Shown: positions 7,436-15,716 of the stretch, piece by piece
Layout: every line of letters begins with the position of its first letter
Numbering within the stretch: position 1 is the first letter of the stretch
DNA from: MGBC114844 sp910585855
GTDB taxonomy: Bacteria; Bacillota; Clostridia; Lachnospirales; Lachnospiraceae
Length of the DNA: 37,656 nt
Direction: 5' to 3'
Assembly (NCBI GenBank): GCA_965646165.1
Contig: CBFFYP010000045.1
Location: 1-37,656 of the forward strand
Translations under genes and position numbers: made by a program
Notes under the pieces: generated by a model
Seen by the model: the letters and a program-made list of their open reading frames with translations, nothing else
What the model was told of the DNA's origin: nothing
Databases searched by the model: none

Positions 7436-8809
7436 CTACACCCCAAAAATCTGACTAGCAAAAGCCACCCCAGCCATTACATACAAGATCTGCTCACTCC
7501 ATCCCGTCCATATCTTCCGCTTTATTCCTTCCTGATATCCAAACACTGCCAATACAATTACTGCCATATAAAGAAACAAATAAGTCCGATAACTAGAAGC
7601 CCAAACGGTAGGTGAAAACCCCAGTACTACCCGGCTGGCATATCCTATTAAGAATATAACACACATAGCCAAAGCCTTCCACCTATTTTCAAATACCAGA
7701 TAAAATGTCACCAGAAGACATCCAATCACAACTCCAATCCAAATCAAAGGCAAATAAGAAAACCTCTCTGTATAGTTTTCCACCGTTATTGTTCCATAGG
7801 AAGTAAGTGCCTCTTTCCACTTTCCCAGTCCGGGCAGACTGCCTGAAAGCAAAGGGAACAATACACCTGTCACCAGACAAGTTACCAGCGGAACTGCTGC
7901 AATTACCCGGTATTCCCAATCGGAATAATCTTTTTGTACCAGCCAAAATAAAATCCCTGCAAGCACCAAAAAACAAAGATTTCCCTGATAAAACAGTTCA
8001 TACCCTGCCGAAGAAATTCCAATTTCTAATTTCTGAATCCAAGTAATTCTTCCATAATCTGCAAACCAGACTGCGGTTTCATCTCCTATACGCACACTAT
8101 TTCCCGGACAAAGCAAAGCGAAAAGAAATCCTGCAAAAGAGATCAAAAATAGTATTACTAAAAAAAGTATTGTTTTTTGCTTTTGTTTTTCCTGACTGTT
8201 TTTTATTTTCCAGAATAAAAAAATCAGACTGCATCCATAAACTCCAGTCAGCACTGCCGACATCTGCTCCTGATTTGCTCCATATAGGGCTGCCAAAAGA
8301 AAAAGAGGATATTCCCACCACAAAATCGTTTCTTTTTGAAGCTGTCTTTGAATCGGAATCATTGCATACAGCCCGCAGGCAAGTGTCCACCAATATGTAA
8401 TGGTAGTTGCCTTCCAGCCTGCTGTAGCCATATGAGAAAAAGGATAAAGAAAAAACAAAGCAATAATAAACCAAATTTCCTTTTTTTCATCTCTATCTGC
8501 CTCTTTCGTCAGGCAAAATATTGACCATGCCGCTAAAACCGTCATTATACTGTCACAAAAAATCCAAACCAGATGCGGCAGTTTTCCCATTACCAAAGTC
8601 ATTACATTGATCCAAATGCGGGAAGACCATTCTCCATATTTGGATATAATTAAATAGCGGATATAATCGAAACTGATTGAAGTAAAATCCATTCCCTGTT
8701 CAATTACGATATCGTCCCGAATATGGGGCATCAGACAGTGAAATAAAAAAAATGCTGCAAATAATACAAAAAACGGAGTACAATTTCTCTTTTTTAAATT
8801 TGGATTCAC
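7436..8809 (-). CDS. Polytopic membrane protein, DUF6056/GT-C-like, 457 aa
   Basis: About ten or more hydrophobic segments span the protein. A short N-terminal membrane segment is followed by a loop with RDD (residues 31-33), the place where GT-C glycosyltransferases carry catalytic acidic residues. The overall pattern (early RDD loop, YGEWSSRIW region, W/Y-rich membrane segments, ANQEQM) resembles the DUF6056 family of Firmicutes surface-polysaccharide loci. It may transfer a lipid-linked sugar on the outer face of the membrane, but this is inferred from architecture. The start is GTG with AGGAGG inside the end of the preceding gene; only 4 bp separate the two. Repeat A2 follows the stop codon. 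Confidence 0.75.
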   Translation of the reverse strand: MNPNLKKRNCTPFFVLFAAFFLFHCLMPHIRDDIVIEQGMDFTSISFDYIRYLIISKYGEWSSRIWINVMTLVMGKLPHLVWIFCDSIMTVLAAWSIFCLTKEADRDEKKEIWFIIALFFLYPFSHMATAGWKATTITYWWTLACGLYAMIPIQRQLQKETILWWEYPLFLLAALYGANQEQMSAVLTGVYGCSLIFLFWKIKNSQEKQKQKTILFLVILFLISFAGFLFALLCPGNSVRIGDETAVWFADYGRITWIQKLEIGISSAGYELFYQGNLCFLVLAGILFWLVQKDYSDWEYRVIAAVPLVTCLVTGVLFPLLSGSLPGLGKWKEALTSYGTITVENYTERFSYLPLIWIGVVIGCLLVTFYLVFENRWKALAMCVIFLIGYASRVVLGFSPTVWASSYRTYLFLYMAVIVLAVFGYQEGIKRKIWTGWSEQILYVMAGVAFASQIFGV

Positions 8810-8813
8810 CTTA

Positions 8814-9707
8814 TTATTCCTCCTGTTCTTCCAGATTTACATACTTTCCTGTATGAATCAAAAAAACTCCGTTTTCGTTTGTATAGCGAAGACAGACTTC
8901 AAACAAATCATATCCAAAATCAAACCGCCATGTTTCTACAGAAGCAGTAAAACCGATATTCTGAAAAACATCCAAGTCCTTGATATTTGAAAAATGCTCT
9001 TTTAAATCAGATCGTTCTACGGAATCGGTTGGAATTTCATATATCTTTTGCGTACGTGAATTGAAAAGCAAAACCTTAGTTTCTGTCAGCTCTAGATTTT
9101 TAGCATCCTCCTGACAAAACAGCCATCCGCTGATGGTCAATACCTTCTTTTTTGCTGTAACAGAATCTACCACAAAAGAGAGATCGACTTTTTTATTATT
9201 CGTTTGCTGCCATGTGGTTTCTCTTACTGCACGCACCATTTGATCGGTGGGTACCAGATAGGAATGTCCGTTTGTCAGATATTCCAGATAAATCCGATAA
9301 TCTTCTTTTTCCAAAGAAAGCCGGCTCTTTTTTATATTAGCAAAAAAACCAGCTTTAGCATAATCCGTTCCATCCAAAAAAGCCTCAGTCAAATCATTGC
9401 GATCGATTGTCATAGTAGGAAGAATCCACTGCGTCTTACTCTGCTCTCCAACCAGCATGACATTGCAGTTTACCGATTCTAACTCTTCTCCTAAAATCAT
9501 TGCCCATCCCTGAATCTGCACATCCTCTGTAATCTTCACAGAATCAATGACATACGTAACCACATCTTCTGTTATCACTGCTTCTGTGCTTGTACGTATC
9601 TTTCCTCTGTCTGCTGCTACCAGAACCGCAAATAAAACCGAACAAAGCAAAATCCCTGCTATACTGATTCGAACTGCTTTCTTTTTTCTTTCCATTATTT
9701 TTATCAT
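8814..9707 (-). CDS. Membrane-anchored two-domain protein of unknown function, 297 aa
   Basis: An N-terminal hydrophobic anchor (residues 12-32) with a basic start suggests a type II membrane protein with an external domain. The outer part holds two related beta-rich units. Each starts with a V(I/V)DSV strand and contains an (I)xGW(A/L) turn, then an M/L-V/L-F strand, a D/E-R-x-DL stretch and an ending like AGFFANI or IGFTASV (about residues 53-165 and 178-285). I know no named function; such repeats accompany glycan-synthesis loci and could be sugar-binding. It is tightly placed between rfbF (3 bp) and the DUF6056-like gene (4 bp), so co-translation is likely. The first ATG is close to AGGAA; an ATG at 9695 is an alternative start. 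Confidence 0.72.
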   Translation of the reverse strand: MIKIMERKKKAVRISIAGILLCSVLFAVLVAADRGKIRTSTEAVITEDVVTYVIDSVKITEDVQIQGWAMILGEELESVNCNVMLVGEQSKTQWILPTMTIDRNDLTEAFLDGTDYAKAGFFANIKKSRLSLEKEDYRIYLEYLTNGHSYLVPTDQMVRAVRETTWQQTNNKKVDLSFVVDSVTAKKKVLTISGWLFCQEDAKNLELTETKVLLFNSRTQKIYEIPTDSVERSDLKEHFSNIKDLDVFQNIGFTASVETWRFDFGYDLFEVCLRYTNENGVFLIHTGKYVNLEEQEE

Positions 9708-9710
9708 TTC

Positions 9711-10487
9711 CTATTTATCCCATATCTTCCACGGAGCTTTGCCGGACTGCCAAAGTTCTTCTAAATACTTCATTTCCCGCTGGGTATCCATGCACTGCCA
9801 AAATCCTTTATGATAATAGGCCTTCATCTCCCGATCCGCTGCCAAACGAATCATCGGCTCTTTTTCAAACGCAGCCGTTCCATCTCCTAAATAATCAAAT
9901 ACTTGCGGATTCATTACCATAAACCCACCATTGACCAAACTGGCATCCTGATCAGATTTTTCTCGAAATGACTGCACCGTATCATCTTTTCCGACATCTA
10001 AAATTCCTTTCATCTGGCTGATATTAACCGCAGTAATCGTAACAATCTTTCCATGCGCCCGATGAAATTCTAATGTCTTGCAGATATCTACATTCGCCAC
10101 TGCATCCCCATAAGTCAAAAAGAAAGACTCATCTCCCACATAGTCCCGAATCCGCTTAATACGCCCACCGGTAGAAGTATACAATCCAGTATCCACCAAA
10201 GTTACTTTCCAAGGTTCTGCATAATTATTATGCACCTCCATGCGATTTTCAGCAAGATCAAATGTAACATCTGAAGTATGCAGAAAATAATCAGCAAAAA
10301 ACTCCTTTACTACATGCTGCTTATACCCAAGACAAATAATAAATTCATGAAACCCATACTGTGAATAAATCTTCATAATATGCCATAAGATCGGTTTTTC
10401 TCCAATTTCAATCATTGGCTTTGGCTTTAAATGACTCTGTTCACTGATTCTTGTTCCAAATCCTCCGGCTAAAATAACAACTTTCAT
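9711..10487 (-). CDS. rfbF: Glucose-1-phosphate cytidylyltransferase
   Basis: The enzyme makes CDP-glucose from CTP and glucose-1-phosphate, the first step of the CDP-6-deoxyhexose route. The nucleotidyltransferase start MKVVILAGGFGTRISEQ is followed by KPKPMIEIG(E)KPILWHIMK, then LTYGDAVAN with the metal-binding Asp, and VNGGFMV and GFWQCMDT further on. These fit RfbF rather than dTDP-glucose synthase. I chose the ATG at 10487, which has GGAGGA about 5 bases before it; the earlier ATG at 10499 overlaps this ribosome site. Length is 258 aa. It follows the 623-residue membrane protein after 45 bp. RfbG and RfbH lie downstream in the same direction. Confidence 0.95.
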   Translation of the reverse strand: MKVVILAGGFGTRISEQSHLKPKPMIEIGEKPILWHIMKIYSQYGFHEFIICLGYKQHVVKEFFADYFLHTSDVTFDLAENRMEVHNNYAEPWKVTLVDTGLYTSTGGRIKRIRDYVGDESFFLTYGDAVANVDICKTLEFHRAHGKIVTITAVNISQMKGILDVGKDDTVQSFREKSDQDASLVNGGFMVMNPQVFDYLGDGTAAFEKEPMIRLAADREMKAYYHKGFWQCMDTQREMKYLEELWQSGKAPWKIWDK

Positions 10488-10532
10488 TTGTTCCTCCATT
10501 CTGCTTTTTACAATCCTATATGTCTTAACTTT

Positions 10533-12404
10533 CTATTTTTTCCGCTCATTTTCAAATACTTTTACACAGATCTGAAACTCTTGTTCTACATCATTAATCT
10601 GTGCAAAACATCCATATGCATTTCCTTTTTCTGCGGTTCGATAAAGGGTAATTGAATTTCCGGCATCTGCATCCGAAGAAGAAAATTCAATATAGTATTC
10701 CCGTCCCGGTGTCACTCTGATATTTCCACAGTCAAACCGCTGCCAGTCATTATCTCCAAAATGACTTACATCAAATGTTTCCTCTGCCAGTACTTCATCT
10801 GTCCGCCCATCTTTTAATTTTACTTCTAAAGAAGAATGATTTGTTCTTTTATATGTCCCAACCCGAAATGTAATATATGCCATATAATCTTTTTTCGCTA
10901 TAAAATGCTGCTCCATTACAACCCCTGACGTAATCAGTCCAGCTCCAGTGGTAGGATATCCGGTATTGGTTGTTACATACGGCGGCACTAGCGAAACAAT
11001 CAGACAGATAAAAGCTGGAATCACAAAAATCCCTACCCCCAGCAAAAATCTTGTCCGAATCCATCCGATACAATCGCTGATATTTGTACTGACATCCCGA
11101 AGACACTGCTTCGGATGCTTAAAAATTGCCATAATCAGCATCAGCCCGGAAAACATCGACATAATCAAGTCCATATCGGTCATCTTATAAAGAGCCCGCA
11201 TCGTAACCTTTGATCCTACATTATATTCCTGATAAATATTTTTAAACAGTGCATTGGAAAGCAAAAACTGATCGACTCGATCCTTCCAATAATTTACAAC
11301 ATAAATACTAAACACCAACATCAAAAGAATATCCAATATCATCCAAACCTTGGTATCTTTATGCAAAAATGCACTAATCAAGAAAAATGGCATTCCCATC
11401 AGCAGCCACTGCGGATGCCATCTGCTGATTCCAAACGCTACAAAAATAGCAAGACCAGATAAAAAAAATGCCCATTCTGCCCAATCTGTCCGTCCCTGCA
11501 CATTCGTAAAATACGCCCATGCACAAACTAATGCAAAAATTACAATCGAATAACTAATACTATACTCCGTCAGTTCAATCGTTGCTTCAAAAATATAACT
11601 GGTCGCCTGAAACCCCAATACATACTCCCGAAATACCTCACTAGGATAATAAATCAAAAGCTCTAATGCATAAGGAATCACCACCAATATAACCGCCTGT
11701 AAAATCTTCCATACATTCTTTTCCTTTAATAAAAGCAGCGGAAAAAATACCAGCAAAGAAAAATATTTAAACGGCACAGAAAAAGAAAAAAACAAAATAA
11801 ACAGCAGATCTTTTCCTTTAAAATAATAATAAATCCCAATCAGCATAAAAAACAATGTAAAAATATCATACTGCCCAAAAATAAACTGACTGAAAAATCC
11901 AATTGGTGTGGTATAAAAAGCATACGTACAAATTTTAGACTTTTTACTTCCCATTCCGATTTCCATACAAATTTTATAAATAAAATAACCAGAAATCATA
12001 TAAAGTGTTACCGGCAGCAGCTTATACCACATCAAAACCCCTACTGGCACAATCTGCGTAGGATGCGGCACAATCCCCAATACCTTTAAAGGAATATTCC
12101 ATATGGCAAACATCCAATAAGAACTTGGCATATAACTGTCCCAAATTCCATACTGTGTATTATAATCATAAAAATCAAAAAAATGCCCGTCTAAATACCC
12201 AAAAGAAGAACCCGCCGTATGCAGAATATCTCCATGCTGAAAGCAAAAAAAGCAAACTACCGCAAGCAATACAAACAGCACATAATCCCAGCCAGTCAGC
12301 GGACTCTCCGTAATACAAATTCGAAACCGTTCTCCGTTTTGCCTTTCCCTTTTTCTCCTATTTGCCATTCGTTTCTCTTTTCTATCTGTTAAACTCTCTT
12401 TCAT
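10533..12404 (-). CDS. Polytopic GT-C-like membrane glycosyltransferase, 623 aa
   Basis: After a basic N-terminus, about a dozen hydrophobic segments run over residues 40-480. The first outer loop is rich in acidic and aromatic residues (GHFFDFYDYN), the position of the catalytic acids in GT-C enzymes of the GT39/GT87 (mannosyltransferase-like) type, and FGQYDIFTLFF is typical of that group. A soluble C-terminal region (about 500-620, with GREYYIEFSS) looks like a beta-sandwich, perhaps glycan-binding. It probably uses a lipid-linked sugar to modify the polymer outside the membrane. The start has GGAGG 9 bases upstream. It is the first gene after repeat A3 and a B-like remnant, and rfbF follows after 45 bp. 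Sugar specificity cannot be read from sequence. Confidence 0.75.
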   Translation of the reverse strand: MKESLTDRKEKRMANRRKRERQNGERFRICITESPLTGWDYVLFVLLAVVCFFCFQHGDILHTAGSSFGYLDGHFFDFYDYNTQYGIWDSYMPSSYWMFAIWNIPLKVLGIVPHPTQIVPVGVLMWYKLLPVTLYMISGYFIYKICMEIGMGSKKSKICTYAFYTTPIGFFSQFIFGQYDIFTLFFMLIGIYYYFKGKDLLFILFFSFSVPFKYFSLLVFFPLLLLKEKNVWKILQAVILVVIPYALELLIYYPSEVFREYVLGFQATSYIFEATIELTEYSISYSIVIFALVCAWAYFTNVQGRTDWAEWAFFLSGLAIFVAFGISRWHPQWLLMGMPFFLISAFLHKDTKVWMILDILLMLVFSIYVVNYWKDRVDQFLLSNALFKNIYQEYNVGSKVTMRALYKMTDMDLIMSMFSGLMLIMAIFKHPKQCLRDVSTNISDCIGWIRTRFLLGVGIFVIPAFICLIVSLVPPYVTTNTGYPTTGAGLITSGVVMEQHFIAKKDYMAYITFRVGTYKRTNHSSLEVKLKDGRTDEVLAEETFDVSHFGDNDWQRFDCGNIRVTPGREYYIEFSSSDADAGNSITLYRTAEKGNAYGCFAQINDVEQEFQICVKVFENERKK

Positions 12405-12465
12405 CTCGAAGCCTCCTGCTTTTTACTCTTAACTTGACCCACATTTAGGAAAACTGCTGCAAACT

Positions 12466-12535
12466 GTATTTTTGTATCAGGCGGACGTTAGATAGGTTTT
12501 GTATCAGGCGGACGCCAGACAGGGGGAGTATTCCA
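12466..12535. repeat. Short direct repeat with family B-like end, remnant
   Basis: TTTTGTATCAGGCGGACG occurs twice about 27 bp apart; the second copy continues as GGACGCCAGACAGG, matching the end of family B elements (GGACGCCAGA). No matching second arm was found, so this looks like a decayed or aborted insertion. Together with A3 it fills the 395-bp gap between the tandem GT2 gene and the GT-C-like gene; no other gene is seen there. Confidence 0.5.
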
Positions 12536-12570
12536 ACCCAGTACGATCATATTTTCGACTGGTACGCACA

Positions 12571-12722
12571 GCCGAAATCCCAAGGGAGGTCTGCGCAGGG
12601 TCATCATTTCCCGTCAGCACTTAGACACGTGTTGCTGTATTTTAGCGTCTTAGTGTCCGCTATGAAAATAAGAAATGCTAAGCGAGAGCGGGCTCGGAGT
12701 AGACCTCCCTTGGGATTTCGGC
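12571..12722 (+). repeat. Family A palindromic element, copy A3 (152 bp)
   Basis: The 24-base arms start GCCGAAATCCCAAGGGAGG and pair with CCTCCCTTGGGATTTCGGC, with one G-U pair overall. The internal hairpin carries a small insertion. The terminal hairpin is GC-GAGA-GC, another GNRA variant. It starts 77 bp after the tandem GT2 stop codon. Confidence 0.88.
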
Positions 12723-12799
12723 GTCTCCCTCGGAACAATCAATCTTTCCTTAATGTTTCAGCGTTTCACCCAGAACAATCTTAAGATTTCAACATCCTC

Positions 12800-14587
12800 T
12801 TATTTAGGAGAAAAATCCCCTCTCACCAATGTTAAATTCGGATTGTAATAAGGATCTCCTTTTTCTAAAACCTTTCCCCACCGTGCCTTCATAAAATTAA
12901 CTTCCCGTTCAAACCGGGCATGTTTGCGTGGGGTATCCTCCAGTCCTCTTGATTTTGACTCATAATGATATAATTCTACATTGGGATTGTATACTACCAG
13001 ATAGCCTCTATCTCTTACTTTTAGGCAAAAATCTACATCATTAAAAGCTACTTGAAGCTGCTCCTCCATTCCACCAACCTCTTCATAGACTTTTCTTGAA
13101 ACCATAAAGCAGGCAGCCGTTACAGCACTCAAATCCTGCTGCAAAATTGCTCTGGCAAAATACCCCGGATCTTTTCTGTCCTGACAGGAAAAAGCATGTC
13201 CGGCTATTCCACCCAATCCGATAATCACACCTGCATGTTGTATCTTATCATCCGGGTAATAGAGTTTTGAACCAGTAATCCCTACCTCTGCCCTTTGGCA
13301 GTGTGACAACAGTTCCTCCATCCAATCCGGTGTAATAATCTCTGTATCATTATTTAGTAAAATCAAATACTCTCCTTTTGCAAAGGAAATTCCGAAATGA
13401 TTGATTTTTGGATAGTGAAATGCATCCAGCCACTCCACTATCCGAAGATTTGGATACTTCTTTAATGTATCATAATAAGCAAATGTATCTGGATTGGTTG
13501 AATTATTTTCTACTACAATAATCTCATAATTTTTATAAGTACTCCGTTCATGAATCGAACGCAGGCAGACATCCAATGTTGATGCTTCATCTTTATTTGG
13601 AATAATAATCGAAATAAGAGGCTCTCCTTTCACTGGATATTTTACCCGATAAAATCCCAAATGCTCTGTCATAAAAACTTCGCCTTCTACATGCATCCGC
13701 TTTAAATGTGCCTCAATCGCCCGCTTTCCGGCATCATAACAATACATCTTACTCTCTGGATTCGCCGCTGTAGAAGCTGAATGCATCCGCCAATGATAAA
13801 GCACCTTGGGAATATGATAAACTGCCTGTGCCTGCTCCACACATCGAAAAATAAAATCATAGTCCTGTGACCCGTTATACTCCGTGCGCAGCCCCCCTAC
13901 CTTTTCCACAATTCCCCTCTTTACAATAAAAAAATGACAAATATAGTTATTTGACCGCAGCAAATCCAAATTAAAATCCGACTTAAAATGCGGCTCAGAA
14001 TAGACCGTAGAATCCTCATTAATCTTATCTTCGTCCGTATAAATCACATCAATCTGTGTATTTCGCTCCAATACCCGCATTGCTTCAAACAATGCATCCG
14101 GCGTCAGCAGATCGTCATGATCAAACAAAGCAATAAAATCCCCGGTTGCCATCTCCATACAGGCATTTGTATTCTCTGAAATCCCTTTATTTTCCTCTAA
14201 TTTACGATACCTTACCCTACTCTCTTTTGCTGCATATGCTCTGCACCAATCCCCAACCTCCTGATGTCCCTCATCACTTCCGTCCGCCAAACAAAGCTCC
14301 CATTCCCCATAAGTCTGCTCCGCCACGGACTCCACCATTTCCTTCAAAAAATGAAGCGGCGTATTATAAAGCGGTACTAAAATACTAAACCGATATTGCT
14401 TTGAAAAAACCGTCTGTTTCTGTACTTTTTTCTCCTTATAGGTTAAAACATTCCAAGCAGGAATCGGCGGCTCTGGCGGCTCTCCCTTTATCCGGCGCAA
14501 TATCTTTCTAGCAATCCCATAAAATCCATTCCGCTGCCATTCCACCTTAATCCTCTGTCTTAGTGTACCTTGTCTTATTTCACCCAT
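12800..14587 (-). CDS. Two-domain family 2 glycosyltransferase, 595 aa
   Basis: Two GT-A domains of family GT2 are fused. The first starts near residue 47 (FSILVPLYNT) with the DHDD metal motif near 155 and later YNGSQDYDF. The second starts near 324 (ISIIIPNKDEASTLDVC) with LLNNDTE near 415 and FNDVDFCLKVRD near 520. The C-terminal HYESKSRG is common in rhamnan- and O-antigen-type transferases. There is no membrane segment; it probably extends the polymer on the cytoplasmic face of the membrane before export by Wzm/Wzt, and could add two linkages. The ATG has AGGAG upstream. Repeat A1 separates it from wzm, and A3 follows it. Donor sugars are unknown; rhamnose is likely, as the full dTDP-rhamnose set is nearby. 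Confidence 0.9.
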   Translation of the reverse strand: MGEIRQGTLRQRIKVEWQRNGFYGIARKILRRIKGEPPEPPIPAWNVLTYKEKKVQKQTVFSKQYRFSILVPLYNTPLHFLKEMVESVAEQTYGEWELCLADGSDEGHQEVGDWCRAYAAKESRVRYRKLEENKGISENTNACMEMATGDFIALFDHDDLLTPDALFEAMRVLERNTQIDVIYTDEDKINEDSTVYSEPHFKSDFNLDLLRSNNYICHFFIVKRGIVEKVGGLRTEYNGSQDYDFIFRCVEQAQAVYHIPKVLYHWRMHSASTAANPESKMYCYDAGKRAIEAHLKRMHVEGEVFMTEHLGFYRVKYPVKGEPLISIIIPNKDEASTLDVCLRSIHERSTYKNYEIIVVENNSTNPDTFAYYDTLKKYPNLRIVEWLDAFHYPKINHFGISFAKGEYLILLNNDTEIITPDWMEELLSHCQRAEVGITGSKLYYPDDKIQHAGVIIGLGGIAGHAFSCQDRKDPGYFARAILQQDLSAVTAACFMVSRKVYEEVGGMEEQLQVAFNDVDFCLKVRDRGYLVVYNPNVELYHYESKSRGLEDTPRKHARFEREVNFMKARWGKVLEKGDPYYNPNLTLVRGDFSPK

Positions 14588-14685
14588 ATGTTCACTCCTA
14601 TTTCCAGCAATCCATCCTTTTCTTTCACTCTATTTTCCACCAACACTTACACTACATTATAATTTTTTTCCGTCTGGAGTACACA

Positions 14686-14826
14686 GCCGAAAGCCAAAGG
14701 GTGTGCTATGCAGGGTCATCATTTTCCGTCGGCACTTAGACGCTGTATTTTAGCGTCTTATGTGTCCGCTACGAGGAAATGCTAAGCGAAAGCGGGCCCG
14801 GAATAGCATTCCCTTTGGCTTTCGGC
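14686..14826 (+). repeat. Family A palindromic element, copy A1
   Basis: The arms GCCGAAAGCCAAAGGG and CCCTTTGGCTTTCGGC are perfectly complementary, followed after a 2x2 loop by TGCTAT/ATAGCA. The internal stems are CATTTtC/GGAAATG, AGACGCT/AGCGTCT and GC-GAAA-GC. The element ends 17 bp after the wzm stop codon. Confidence 0.9.
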
Positions 14827-14843
14827 GTCCTGTCCCCACAGCA

Positions 14844-15692
14844 TTACAAAACATCTGCAAAATGTTTCTCCAACTTTTTAAATGTCACAGTCCCCAATCC
14901 GCATATTAAAAAAGTAACAATCCAAAAATACAATGTCCACACCCGATGCTCCCAAAACCAAACCCGGTTTATAAAGCAATCCCGATATCCATTTACAATA
15001 TAATACATCGGATTCAGCTTAAACATCTGCTGCACCCATTTATTTTCAATTCTCATTGTATCCATTGTCCACATAATCGGTGTCAGCCACATCCCAAACT
15101 GCAAAAGTACACTGATAATCTGGCTTAAATCCCGAAAAAATACAACAATAGAAGCCGTTATATAAGAAACTCCCAAAACCAGCACCGTTGCCGCAAAAGT
15201 ATAGTAAACCGACTGCAGCATATAAATATGAGGCATATAACCAAACAAAAAAGACAGCACAATCAATAAAAATACAAAGAAAATATGCACATAAAAAGCA
15301 GAAATAATCTTTACGATTGGAAGCACACTAATTTTAAATACAATCTTTTTTACCAAATAGGAAAATTCCATTAAACTATTCGTTGCGCTCATTAAAGCAT
15401 CCTGAAAAAAAAACCAAGGGACAATCCCTACCGTCAGCCATAGAGAATACGGAACATCTCCTGCCGCCTTTGGAGGGGTTGCCTTCATTCCAAATTGAAA
15501 TACAAATACATAAATTAAAATTGTTACGATTGGCTGTACAAAAGCCCATACGATTCCTAAATAGGAAGCGGCGTACCTCCCTTTAAAATCCTTATTTGCC
15601 AGATCCAAAATCAATATTCGATTCCGCCAGATATCCCTGCACCAGTTCCTGCCCAGCAAAACCGCTTTTTTCCCTTTTGTCAAAATACCCAT
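14844..15692 (-). CDS. wzm: Polysaccharide ABC exporter, permease
   Basis: An ABC-2-type permease of 282 aa with six membrane segments. The N-terminal cytoplasmic part carries NKDFKGRYAASYLGIVWAF(V)QP, the typical amphipathic-helix-to-TM1 pattern of Wzm, RgpC and TagG. The end LNPMYYIVNGYRDCF is also diagnostic. It forms the pore that exports undecaprenol-linked polysaccharide. It follows the methyltransferase gene after 24 bp, and the ATPase Wzt lies before that, so all three are in one unit. The start has AGAGGTGAAAT. TagG/RgpC-like names are also possible; export of teichoic acid instead of rhamnan cannot be excluded, but the Wzt C-terminal domain and rfb genes favour a polysaccharide. Confidence 0.93.
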   Translation of the reverse strand: MGILTKGKKAVLLGRNWCRDIWRNRILILDLANKDFKGRYAASYLGIVWAFVQPIVTILIYVFVFQFGMKATPPKAAGDVPYSLWLTVGIVPWFFFQDALMSATNSLMEFSYLVKKIVFKISVLPIVKIISAFYVHIFFVFLLIVLSFLFGYMPHIYMLQSVYYTFAATVLVLGVSYITASIVVFFRDLSQIISVLLQFGMWLTPIMWTMDTMRIENKWVQQMFKLNPMYYIVNGYRDCFINRVWFWEHRVWTLYFWIVTFLICGLGTVTFKKLEKHFADVL

Positions 15693-15716
15693 ATTTCACC
15701 TCTTCGGACTTATCTT

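Noticed and set aside
14686..14826. Family A copies as simple transcription terminators
   Set aside because: They follow stop codons and have strong stems, but no T-run follows the stem on the gene strand, and the structured conserved core is much larger than a terminator needs.
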